Shown in pieces: positions 8,201 to 15,932 of a stretch of DNA of 64,000 bases. The stretch comes from Hymenobacter chitinivorans DSM 11115. GTDB lineage: Bacteria > Bacteroidota > Bacteroidia > Cytophagales > Hymenobacteraceae. Location of the stretch: positions 868,001-932,000 of the forward strand of contig NZ_PGFA01000001.1 in assembly GCF_002797555.1 (NCBI RefSeq), read 5' to 3'. The translations under genes and the position numbers were made by a program. The notes beneath the pieces were generated by a model that saw only the letters and a program-made list of their open reading frames with translations, had not been told where the DNA came from and did not search any database. Every line of letters starts with the position of its first letter. Positions within the stretch are counted from its first letter, which is position 1.

Positions 8201-9043
8201 ATGGACCACGTTGCCCTTTTCGACCAAACCAGCCTGGCCTGTAGCAAGCTGATTACCAAGCGCTACAGCACGTCGTTTACGCTGGGCATCCGTACGCTCG
8301 ACCCGCGGTTTCACCTGCCGGTCTACGCCGTGTATGGCTTCGTGCGCTGGGCCGACGAAATCGTGGATACTTTTCACGACTACGATAAAGCGGCTCTGTT
8401 TGCGGACTTCAAGCGGCAGACCGACGAGGCCCTGGCCATGGGCTTCAGCTTGAGCCCGGTGCTGCACGCCTTTCAGCTCGTGGTACGGCAGTACGGCATC
8501 GACCGGGAGTTTATCGATGCCTTTCTGAAAAGCATGGAAATGGACCTGGAAGACCGCAGCTACCACCAGTCCATGTACGAGGAGTACATCTACGGCTCGG
8601 CCGAAGTAGTGGGCCTCATGTGCCTGCGCATTTTCTGCGAGGGCGACGTGGCCTTGTTCGACCGGCTGCGGGAGCCGGCTCGCCGACTCGGGGCCGCATT
8701 TCAGAAAATCAACTTCCTGCGCGACATCCGCTCCGACTACGAAGACCGGGGCCGGGTGTACTTTCCCGGCGTGGTCTACGAGCGGTTCGACGACCAGGTG
8801 AAGCGCGAAATTGAGGCCGATATCCGGGCCGACTTCGATGCCGGGTACGCCGGTATCGTGCAGCTGCCCCGCTCGGCCCGCCTGGGGGTGTATCTGGCCT
8901 ACGTGTATTACCTGAAGCTTTTTCACAAAATCCGGCAGCTGCCGGCGGCACGAATCTTGGGAGAGCGGGTGCGCGTACCCGACAACACGAAACTTTTGTT
9001 GCTGATGGGTTCGTACTTTCGCTACCGCCTTCGGGCTATCTGA
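8201..9043 (+). CDS. crtB: Phytoene synthase CrtB
   Basis: Condenses two geranylgeranyl diphosphates to phytoene (squalene/phytoene synthase family), 280 residues. The first Asp-rich motif is D52-E-I-V-D56 (RWADEIVDTF) and the second lies in FLRDIRSDYEDRGR (D175-x3-D179). YAVYGFVRWADE and the RLGAAFQKINFLRD region are typical of the family. The ATG at 8201 follows the hairpin directly. It sits between crtI and a small secreted protein gene 18 bp downstream and is very likely in one transcription unit with them. Confidence 0.95.
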   Translation: MDHVALFDQTSLACSKLITKRYSTSFTLGIRTLDPRFHLPVYAVYGFVRWADEIVDTFHDYDKAALFADFKRQTDEALAMGFSLSPVLHAFQLVVRQYGIDREFIDAFLKSMEMDLEDRSYHQSMYEEYIYGSAEVVGLMCLRIFCEGDVALFDRLREPARRLGAAFQKINFLRDIRSDYEDRGRVYFPGVVYERFDDQVKREIEADIRADFDAGYAGIVQLPRSARLGVYLAYVYYLKLFHKIRQLPAARILGERVRVPDNTKLLLLMGSYFRYRLRAI

Positions 9044-9061
9044 CCACGAACTTCCGCCCGC

Positions 9062-9589
9062 GTGAAACGTCTGCTTCTCTCTCTTTTCCCGCTTTTTACC
9101 CTTCTTTCCGCCGTGTCCGAAACCTCGCCCTACCACCTGCCCACCCTGCGCCGCCACTACGAGCAAGCCGCTGCCGATAAAACGGCCGGCGAAAAATTCT
9201 ACAAGCTCATGGCCGACTACAACGCCAAGGATGCCGTAGTGCTGGGCTACAAAGGCGCCGCCGAAGCCATCCGGGCCCGCGACGCGTCGATGTTTAACAA
9301 GCTGACCTACGTGCAGGCCGCTAGTCGCACCTTCGACCAGGCCGTGGCTCTCGACCCACAGAATGCGGAGGTGCGCTTCCTGCGCTTCAGCGTGGAAAGC
9401 AACCTGCCCGGCTTTCTCAACCTGAGCCAGCACGTGGACGAAGACCGGCAGCTGCTGATTCAGACTCTGCTGAAGCACCCTAAGTCGGGCCTGGATACGG
9501 AGGCTTTTCAAACCGTGCGCAACTTTCTGGTCAACCGCGGCCACGTGAGCGACGCGGAAGCCCAGCAGCTGGCCCGGGTGGCTCAATAA
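9062..9589 (+). CDS. Conserved secreted protein of the carotenoid cluster, unknown function
   Basis: A 175-residue protein from a GTG start 18 bp after crtB. Residues 1-20 form a signal peptide (KRLLLSLFPLFTLLSAVS). The mature part is helical, with a TPR-like segment (ASRTFDQAVALDPQNAEVRFLRF, about residues 85-107). A terminator lies just after it, so it closes the crtI-crtB unit. The place in the operon suggests a link to pigment production or placement, but no catalytic motif is visible and I assign no function. Confidence 0.8.
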   Translation: MKRLLLSLFPLFTLLSAVSETSPYHLPTLRRHYEQAAADKTAGEKFYKLMADYNAKDAVVLGYKGAAEAIRARDASMFNKLTYVQAASRTFDQAVALDPQNAEVRFLRFSVESNLPGFLNLSQHVDEDRQLLIQTLLKHPKSGLDTEAFQTVRNFLVNRGHVSDAEAQQLARVAQ

Positions 9590-9614
9590 GCTGGTAAGAT
9601 TTTCCCGTCTACTG

Positions 9615-9648
9615 AAAAGGACCATCTGCGCAGGGTGGTCCTTTTTAT
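9615..9648 (+). terminator. Rho-independent terminator of the crtI-crtB operon
   Basis: AAAAGGACCA (9615-9624) pairs with TGGTCCTTTT (9636-9645), 11-nt loop, followed by T-rich sequence. Together with the operator at 9658 it occupies the first third of the 330-bp gap before ispH; 9700-9919 shows no gene or other clear signal. Confidence 0.85.
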
Positions 9649-9657
9649 TTTTTCGAG

Positions 9658-9697
9658 TATTTTTGTTTAACTTTTGTGGCTGCAAAGTGAAACAAAA
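9658..9697 (+). promoter_or_regulatory. Second copy of the inverted-repeat operator with -7 element, upstream of ispH
   Basis: TATTTTTG (9658-9665) matches TAnnTTTG. Arms TTTTGTTTAACTTT (9661-9674) and AAAGTGAAACAAAA (9684-9697) are inverted with 13 of 14 pairs matching. The left arm shares TTTGTTTAAC with the site at 5824-5860, and again overlaps the -7 element. The ispH start is about 250 bp downstream with no other gene between, so a long leader or a second promoter is implied. Confidence 0.55.
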
Positions 9698-9919
9698 TCA
9701 TCTTTCGTTGGTATAGGAAGCAGAAAACTAAATTGTTCTGCGTTAGGTTGATGAAGCGGGCAGCTGGCCAGAAGCAGGCGTAGAGCCGGCCGGCTGGTCG
9801 GCAAAGCCAGCAATGGAAAGTCACTTACTTGTCAGAACCGCTTATATAACGTTTTTCGTATCTTCTGCCTCCGTGAAGCCCGTCCGTAACATTCCGTCCG
9901 CTTCCTTGGTTACCGAGCT

Positions 9920-10768
9920 ATGCCGCACCACCTGAGCGTCCGTATTGACCCCAACTCCGGTTTCTGCTTCGGCGTAATCTATGCCATTCAGATGGCGGAG
10001 GATATTCTCGATGAGCAAGGCTACCTGTATTGCCTGGGCGACATTGTGCACAACGACGAAGAAGTGCAGCGCCTTGAGCAGCGCGGCCTGCGCATTATCG
10101 ATTACGACGTGTTTGCCGGCCTGCGCGACGAGAAAGTGCTGATCCGGGCCCACGGCGAGCCGCCGAGCACCTACCAGACGGCCCTGGAAAACGACCTGAC
10201 CCTGATTGATGCTTCCTGCCCGGTGGTGCTCAAGCTGCAGAACCGCATCAAGACCAGCTACGACAAGCAGGAGAAAATCTTTATCTACGGCAAGCACGGA
10301 CACGCCGAGGTGCGCGGCCTGCTGGGCCAGACCAGCGGGCAGGCGGTGGTATTTGAAAACCTGGACGAGCTACTGAGCCACGAATTGCCGGCCAACATTA
10401 CGCTCTACAGCCAGACCACGAAAAGCACCGACAGTTTTTACCGTATCAAGGGCGAGCTGGAGCACCGCGGCTACGCCGTGAACCCCAACGACACAATTTG
10501 CCGGCAGGTCAGCAACCGGGACAAGGACCTGCGTAAGTTTGCGGCCCAGTACGACCAGGTGGTGTTCGTGTCGGGCACCAAGAGCAGCAATGGGAAGGTG
10601 CTCTACCAAGTCTGCAAGGATACTAACCCGAACACGCACTTTATTTCGAAAGTGGAGGAGCTTAGCCCCACGCAGTTTCAGCCGGGCCAATCGGTCGGAA
10701 TCTGCGGGGCCACGAGCACGCCCATGTGGCTGATGGAAGACGTGCGCGACGCGCTGCTGGCTATGTAG
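9920..10768 (+). CDS. ispH: 4-hydroxy-3-methylbut-2-enyl diphosphate reductase IspH
   Basis: Last enzyme of the MEP pathway; reduces HMBPP to IPP and DMAPP using a [4Fe-4S] cluster. The 282-residue product has the three cluster cysteines at C16, C100 and C194, and the active-site histidines at H44, H78 and H126, at family-typical spacing. The ATG at 9920 precedes the expected SGFCFGV segment at the usual distance. Its position inside the pigment island, behind a copy of the same operator as the sigma gene, suggests that isoprenoid supply is co-regulated with carotenoid synthesis. Confidence 0.95.
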   Translation: MPHHLSVRIDPNSGFCFGVIYAIQMAEDILDEQGYLYCLGDIVHNDEEVQRLEQRGLRIIDYDVFAGLRDEKVLIRAHGEPPSTYQTALENDLTLIDASCPVVLKLQNRIKTSYDKQEKIFIYGKHGHAEVRGLLGQTSGQAVVFENLDELLSHELPANITLYSQTTKSTDSFYRIKGELEHRGYAVNPNDTICRQVSNRDKDLRKFAAQYDQVVFVSGTKSSNGKVLYQVCKDTNPNTHFISKVEELSPTQFQPGQSVGICGATSTPMWLMEDVRDALLAM

Positions 10769-10857
10769 GCTAGCTTAGCTTAACCAACTGCTGCTGGCGG
10801 CCGTTTGCACTTTGTTGCGGCGCCCAAAAGCCCGCTATTTCACCCTTATCCGACCCG

Positions 10858-11598
10858 ATGCCCCACACCGCGCCCCAGCCAAGTCCGCCCGTTTCGCGGG
10901 TAAAACCGGCTCCGTTGGGTTACGTGGGCGTGGGCGCAGCGTTGGGTATCATCGGCAGCTGGGCCGCACTGCTGACCTTTCTGCTGGGTTTTTACGTCCC
11001 GGATTGGCACACCCCCTGGCCTTACCTGCTGGTTTTGCTGCAGATGCACCTTTACACGGGCTTGTTTATCACCGCCCACGATGCCATGCACGGCGTGGTT
11101 AGCACCAACCAGCGTCTGAACACGATGTTGGGCACTGTGTGCGCCTTTTTGTTTGCCTTCAACTGGTATCCGCGCCTGCTGCCCCGGCACCACCAGCACC
11201 ATCGGCACGTGGGCACCGAGGCCGACCCCGACTTTCACGATGGTCGGCACCCAGGATTTCTGCCGTGGCTGTTGCGCTTCGCCCTGAACTACGTGACGTG
11301 GTGGCAGATAGCCCTGATGGGACTTACCTATAATCTGTTGAAGCTGGCCTTTCCCATGGCCAACGTCATTGCCTTTTGGATGGTCCCGGCGGTGCTAGCC
11401 ACGGTGCAGCTCTTCTTTTTCGGGACCTACCTGCCACACCGCGGCGAGCATGCCCCCGACAATGTGCACAAGTCGCGCACTCAGCTGCGCCATCACCTGT
11501 GGGCCTTTGTGAGCTGTTATTTCTTTGGCTACCACTACGAGCACCACGACCAGCCGTACTTACCCTGGTGGCGCTTGTGGCGCACCAAAGAAGGATAA
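10858..11598 (+). CDS. crtW: Beta-carotene 4-ketolase CrtW
   Basis: Membrane di-iron ketolase adding a 4-oxo group to beta-ionone rings, 246 residues with about four hydrophobic segments. Histidine boxes: H74-D-A-M-H78 (FITAHDAMHG), HHQHH at 111-115 and YHYEHH near the C-terminus, with TYLPHRGEH between. This pattern separates CrtW from ordinary acyl desaturases. It starts 89 bp after ispH. Combined with CrtZ, the end products would be keto-hydroxy carotenoids of the flexixanthin/astaxanthin kind. No lycopene cyclase or GGPP synthase gene is in the window. Confidence 0.9.
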   Translation: MPHTAPQPSPPVSRVKPAPLGYVGVGAALGIIGSWAALLTFLLGFYVPDWHTPWPYLLVLLQMHLYTGLFITAHDAMHGVVSTNQRLNTMLGTVCAFLFAFNWYPRLLPRHHQHHRHVGTEADPDFHDGRHPGFLPWLLRFALNYVTWWQIALMGLTYNLLKLAFPMANVIAFWMVPAVLATVQLFFFGTYLPHRGEHAPDNVHKSRTQLRHHLWAFVSCYFFGYHYEHHDQPYLPWWRLWRTKEG

Positions 11599-11728
11599 CC
11601 ACCGCCGGAGCCTACCTGAACAGCGAGAAGAAAAACCCGGCTAAAATTGTGGGGCGGGTAAATTTAAACACGGAATCTGGCTATCTTCAGGCAGCCTAAC
11701 TTGTCGTTGGGACGCCCACTTAGCCAAG

Positions 11729-13813
11729 ATGCGCTTGTTGCACTGCACGAAAGTTTCTTCGGTCTTTCTGTATTTGGCAACAGCCTTGCTGGGCTTGTTG
11801 CCGCTAGCAGGGCGGGCTGCTTCCAACGGCCCCGACCCGGCGTTGACGCAATCTTTCGACGCTGGGCTGGCCGAGTTGGTGGGCGCCATTCCGCTTGCGC
11901 CCGCCAACCCCCAAGCACGGCTGCGCTATGGATTGAGCATGCTTCGGGAAGCTTCGAAAAGCAGAAGTGCTGATAAGCAGGCGGCTGGCCACCGCCTCGT
12001 GGGCTCGGCCCATCACGAACTGGGTTCCTTTGCCAAGGCCGCTTATCATTTCCGCAAGGCGTTGCAGTTGGATCAGCAACAACAAAACCAGCCAAACGTG
12101 GCCGTTGATGGGTTGGGACTGGGCAATGCGCTACTCAGCCAGGGCGACACGGGGCAGGCGCGTCAGGTATATCATTTGGCGCTGCAAAGCTTTGCCCAGC
12201 AAAATTCCCGGCGCGGCCGGGCTCAGGTAGAAAACAGGTTAGGCTCTTTGTACGCGCAGCAGCGCAAGTGGGGTCAGGCCTTGGCTAGTCATTCGCGCGC
12301 GCTACAAGGGTGGCTGCAGCACCAGGATTCGGCTCGGGCCGCGGCTACCTTAAACGCCATAGGCAACGTCTACTGCCAGCAGGGAGCCTACAGCCGGGCC
12401 TTGTATTACCTGCGCAAAGCCATGCGGACAGCAGCCCCAACCGATAGTCTGCGGCAAAGTGAAAGTCTAACCAGTATCGGGCGGGTATACCGGGCCGTAG
12501 GCAATTACGACGCCGCGCTGACGAGCTTCAAGCAGGCCACTCGGCTGGTGCCCACCACTGCGCCCACCGTCCCGCACGCCCAGCTATATCAGGCCCTGGC
12601 AGCCACTTACGACTCCCTAGGTCAGGTGTCGGCGGCCGAGCGGGCCCTTCACCAGGGCTTGGTACTGGCCCGCCGGAGCGGTTCCGCCCTGCTGCTAAGT
12701 CAGCACTATCGGGCCCTGGCGGAGGTGTACCGGCAGCGGGGCCAGTTCCAGAAGTCGTTGGTCATGCTCACGCGCTTTACTAGCCTGCAGGACAGTGTGT
12801 TTGCTCAGGAGCGGGCGGCGCAGGTGGCCGAGCTCCGGACGCGCTACGAATCGGAAAAGAAAGAACGGGAAATCCAGCTGTTGATTAAGGACCGACAGAT
12901 TCAGGATGCCACCCTGCGCCGGCAGAAGCTGCTGCGCAATACTTTGGCGGTAGGGGCTCTGCTCTTACTTATCATCGTGGGCGGGCTTTACCGCGGCCGG
13001 CAGCAGCAGGCGCGGGTCAACCGGCTGCTGGAACGTAAAAATGCGGCAATTAATCGGCAGAAAGAGGAGCTGACGCGGCTTAATCAAACAAAGGACACGC
13101 TGTTTTCCGTCATTTCCCACGACTTGCGCAGCCCGCTCAGTTCCCTGTATTCGTTGTTGACGCTGCTCAATATCGGCTCTTTACCGCCCGAGCGGCTGGC
13201 GCTGCATTCGGCCCGGCTTACCCGGGGCCTCAACAGCACCCTGCAGTTGCTGGACAACTTGCTCAACTGGTCGGCGGCGCAGATGAAAGGCGACAAAATC
13301 CGGCCGGAGCGGCTACGCCTCGATGTACTGGCGGAAGAGGCCCTGGCCCTGCTGCTAGGGGATGCTGAGCGCAAAAATATTCTGTTGCAAAACCAGCTGG
13401 TGGTTCCCACGCTGGTGCGGGCCGATATGAACATGGTTCGGCTTGTGTTGCGCAATTTGCTTGGCAATGCCATTAAGTTTACGCCCGAGGGTGGCTCCGT
13501 AATTCTCACGGGCGCGCAGCAGGGCACGGTATGGAGCATTACGGTGCAGGATACCGGGATTGGTATTCAGCAAGCCGACCACGAACGGGTGTTCGGCAAG
13601 AATGGACCATTTACGACTCCGGGTACAGCCCGGGAGAAAGGCACGGGTCTAGGTCTGCAGCTGTGCAAGGATTTTGTGGAGCGCAACGGCGGGCAGCTCA
13701 CCTTTACCACCCAGCCCGGACAAGGCACTGCGTTTACGTTTACGCTCCCGGTGGCTCTCGCGGCTCCGGATGCCCAGCCCGCGCCGGCTACTGTGGCTGC
13801 TGCCGCCGGATAA
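11729..13813 (+). CDS. TPR-containing sensor histidine kinase
   Basis: A 694-residue two-component sensor. Residues 1-30 are a signal peptide, so the following TPR array (about 50-360; repeats such as AAYHFRKALQLD, ALYYLRKAM, ALTSFKQATRLV) lies in the periplasm. A transmembrane helix spans about 405-424, then a short coiled coil leads to the HisKA domain with phospho-acceptor His464 (VISHDLRSPL). The C-terminus is the HATPase, with a D-T-G-I-G box and a GTGLGLQLCKDF G2 box. The last 26 bp overlap the oppositely oriented response regulator gene. A HisKA kinase beside a LytTR regulator is a less usual pairing. Confidence 0.93.
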   Translation: MRLLHCTKVSSVFLYLATALLGLLPLAGRAASNGPDPALTQSFDAGLAELVGAIPLAPANPQARLRYGLSMLREASKSRSADKQAAGHRLVGSAHHELGSFAKAAYHFRKALQLDQQQQNQPNVAVDGLGLGNALLSQGDTGQARQVYHLALQSFAQQNSRRGRAQVENRLGSLYAQQRKWGQALASHSRALQGWLQHQDSARAAATLNAIGNVYCQQGAYSRALYYLRKAMRTAAPTDSLRQSESLTSIGRVYRAVGNYDAALTSFKQATRLVPTTAPTVPHAQLYQALAATYDSLGQVSAAERALHQGLVLARRSGSALLLSQHYRALAEVYRQRGQFQKSLVMLTRFTSLQDSVFAQERAAQVAELRTRYESEKKEREIQLLIKDRQIQDATLRRQKLLRNTLAVGALLLLIIVGGLYRGRQQQARVNRLLERKNAAINRQKEELTRLNQTKDTLFSVISHDLRSPLSSLYSLLTLLNIGSLPPERLALHSARLTRGLNSTLQLLDNLLNWSAAQMKGDKIRPERLRLDVLAEEALALLLGDAERKNILLQNQLVVPTLVRADMNMVRLVLRNLLGNAIKFTPEGGSVILTGAQQGTVWSITVQDTGIGIQQADHERVFGKNGPFTTPGTAREKGTGLGLQLCKDFVERNGGQLTFTTQPGQGTAFTFTLPVALAAPDAQPAPATVAAAAG

Positions 13814-14531
13814 GGGAACGGTTGACGATTCGCTCGGTTACCCGCTCGCGGTACGTTTGGCCCAGGGGCAGGGCGTGGCCCCCCACGCGTACTTCCAGGT
13901 TGCTGACGGCCTCAATACGGGCCGTATTGACCAGGTAGGAGCGGTGGGTGCGCACAAACAAGCCGGGCGGCAGTTGCTCCTCAATGTTTTTGAGGTTGAC
14001 CAGCGTGAGATGAGTGCGCCCGTCGGCCGTGTTGATTTTGGTGAAATCTTTCAGGGCTTCGATGTAGAGTACCTCCCGGTAGTGGAGGCGCACAAACTGG
14101 GCGTCGGTGCGGATGAAGAACGAGCCCCAGCCCGAGAGAATATCCTGGTGCCCGTCGCCCTCGGCCAGATTGGTGCGCAGGATACCGGCAATCTTGTTGA
14201 CTGCTTTCAAAAACCGGTCGAGCGAAATCGGCTTGAGCAAAAAGTCAATAACGTCCAGGTTGAAGCCTTCCATGGCGTACTGCGGGTAGGACGTCATCAG
14301 TACCACCAGGGGCGGGTGTTGCAGGGAACGAACCAGATCCAGGCCACTCAGGTGAGGCATGGTAACGTCCGAGAACAAGACCTGCACGTCGTGGTGCATC
14401 AGATAGCGGTGAGCATCCAGTGGGTCGGTGAAGGCGGCTTTCACATCCAGCACGTCGGTCATGGCCACGTAGGCTTGCAACAGATCCAGCACCAGCGGAT
14501 CATCGTCGAGCAGCAAACAGCTAATCTTCAT
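13788..14531 (-). CDS. LytTR-type response regulator
   Basis: A 247-residue response regulator on the minus strand. The receiver domain (1-120) has acidic residues D9-D11, phospho-acceptor D55 (LFSDVTMPHLSG), T80 and K100. The LytTR DNA-binding domain fills about 140-245 (FFIRTDAQFVRLHYREVLYIEALKDFTKI, FVRTHRSYLVN). It ends inside the 3' end of the sensor kinase gene, so the pair is convergent with a 26-bp coding overlap. It is the likely partner of that kinase by position. The AT-rich gap upstream of its start holds its promoter and that of the next gene. Confidence 0.93.
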   Translation of the reverse strand: MKISCLLLDDDPLVLDLLQAYVAMTDVLDVKAAFTDPLDAHRYLMHHDVQVLFSDVTMPHLSGLDLVRSLQHPPLVVLMTSYPQYAMEGFNLDVIDFLLKPISLDRFLKAVNKIAGILRTNLAEGDGHQDILSGWGSFFIRTDAQFVRLHYREVLYIEALKDFTKINTADGRTHLTLVNLKNIEEQLPPGLFVRTHRSYLVNTARIEAVSNLEVRVGGHALPLGQTYRERVTERIVNRSLIRRQQPQ

Positions 14532-14789
14532 ACAGCGCAGGTTTCGATAGGGAGTGGGTGAATATAAAAAGGATAAATTGATAAATGCAATTTATTATAA
14601 GAACAAATCAATATTTGGCCGGCTATTTCCCAGCTTCCATCTACTTTTAGGCTTGGTTCCTCTACTTTAAACCCCTCGCTATAATCGGATTAGATATCTT
14701 CTATCGGAATAGCTTCTTCGTTTTACCAATTCGGTTCTGGTTATTCTTATTTCTCCGTCTGCCTGCTCCTGCCAACACACCTACTCGTT
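14532..14789. other. AT-rich divergent intergenic region
   Basis: 258 bp between the divergent LytTR gene and the unknown gene at 14790, clearly lower in GC than its surroundings. I searched for TAnnTTTG on both strands and found no match, so the promoters here are either degenerate or of another class. Confidence 0.5.
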
Positions 14790-15359
14790 ATGAAACGTTT
14801 CACCAGTGCTTCCAGCGCAGCCCTGCCGCCTGTGATTCTGGGAGTTGAGCTCACCATTGCCAACCATCAGGATCTGCGCAAGTCTATTCGCTCGGCTTTT
14901 GGCTTGAATACGCGGGCCATCAACCTGCGCATCGACCCCAGCATGGATTTGATTTACCTGTGCGAAACCACCTTACCCAATACGCTGCCCTGCCTGGCCA
15001 GTCTCACCAGACCCGGCGTAATTGCCGTGCTGCTACGCTCGGTGCGGCTGGAATGGCATCCGGAAACCAAGCAGAATATTGGGCGGGGTACGCCCACGCT
15101 GGCGGCCCTGGAAAGCGGCAACTGCTTTCTGACCGCCAACGGCCGCAAAGTATCCATTGCTTCATTCACGACCCGGCACGTGCATCCTACCCGCATTGTA
15201 ATGGAGGCGCAAGGGCAGCCTAATCTGCTGGAATACCTGCGGGCCGACTCCTTTACCCTGGAAATTTCGGGTACCAACCGCCGCCGCCTAACCCGCCCCC
15301 TGGCTTTCAGTGCGGTGCTGGAGTTCGACGTGCAGCTCGCCCCCGGTGCCCAGGCCTGA
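14790..15359 (+). CDS. Protein of unknown function, 189 residues
   Basis: Reading frame with codon use like its neighbours and a clear ATG; no signal peptide and no membrane helix. The protein is basic, with alternating strand-like segments (INLRIDPSMDLIYLCETT, GVIAVLLRSVRLEW, SFTLEISGT). I recognise no family motif. It stands alone: divergent from the LytTR regulator and convergent with the HMA-domain gene, with a terminator after it. Confidence 0.65.
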   Translation: MKRFTSASSAALPPVILGVELTIANHQDLRKSIRSAFGLNTRAINLRIDPSMDLIYLCETTLPNTLPCLASLTRPGVIAVLLRSVRLEWHPETKQNIGRGTPTLAALESGNCFLTANGRKVSIASFTTRHVHPTRIVMEAQGQPNLLEYLRADSFTLEISGTNRRRLTRPLAFSAVLEFDVQLAPGAQA

Positions 15360-15393
15360 GCCGGCCGGGCTAGTAGCCAGCATTAGTCAGCCA

Positions 15394-15425
15394 ATAAAAA
15401 AAGCCTGCCCCGAAGGGCAGGCTTT
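15394..15425 (-). terminator. Hairpin terminator between convergent genes
   Basis: Perfect 11-bp stem AAAGCCTGCCC / GGGCAGGCTTT with a CGAA tetraloop. The A-run on its left (15394-15402) is a T-run for the minus-strand HMA gene, so it mainly terminates that operon; it may also stop the + strand gene at 15359. Confidence 0.85.
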
Positions 15426-15456
15426 GGCGCAGTGTCACTCAAAAGGCGTCTAGCGC

Positions 15457-15846
15457 TTAGTGAGCCGCATCCTGGTGCACGTTGTTGGTTTTTTTGCAGC
15501 AGTCGGGTAGCCGGTCGTAGGCCCGGGCTTCGGCGGCCTGCTCGTCGGCATCGTAGCCGGTGCGTTGCACGGCGGTACGCAGGGCGGCCGGGGTGGTTTT
15601 GTCGGGCCGGTACGATACGGTCAGCACTTTGCTGGGTACGTCGAGGTGAGCTTCCTGCACGCCTTTTTCGTAGGCCAGGGCTTTTTCCAGGCGGGCCTTG
15701 CACATGTCACACACGGCCGAGGTTTTGATTTGAAACACTTCCGTAGCGGGGCCTTTAGTCTTGGCGGCGGCGGTGGTTTGGGCAAACGAGAACTGGGCAG
15801 TGAGTAGCAGCACGGCGGCTAGCCAAAATGATCTGAGAGTTTTCAT
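15457..15846 (-). CDS. Secreted heavy-metal-associated (HMA) domain protein
   Basis: A 129-residue exported protein. Signal peptide at residues 1-22 (SFWLAAVLLLTAQFSFAQ), then an HMA fold with the metal-binding pair C46-D-M-C49 (VFQIKTSAVCDMCKARLEKAL) and a C-terminal tail with C116, C117, H124 and H129. It probably binds Cu(I) or a similar soft metal in the periplasm. The start at 15846 (MKTLRSF) is preferred to the one three codons upstream. It is the last gene of the HYC_CC_PP/TonB receptor operon, 86 bp after the receptor. Confidence 0.85.
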   Translation of the reverse strand: MKTLRSFWLAAVLLLTAQFSFAQTTAAAKTKGPATEVFQIKTSAVCDMCKARLEKALAYEKGVQEAHLDVPSKVLTVSYRPDKTTPAALRTAVQRTGYDADEQAAEARAYDRLPDCCKKTNNVHQDAAH

Positions 15847-15932
15847 ACGAAGCAAAAGAAGGAAAAGGATGGGGCAAAGTCCAGCTTGGCCGCTCTCATA
15901 ACAAAGAGCTTGCCGGAAGAATTGCCAGAAGG

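Noticed and set aside
7940..9685. A 581-codon open frame on the minus strand opposite crtB and the small secreted protein gene
   Set aside because: It is antisense to clear crtB and to a terminator; its composition (His/Gln/Val-rich runs) is what high-GC codon bias gives on the opposite strand.
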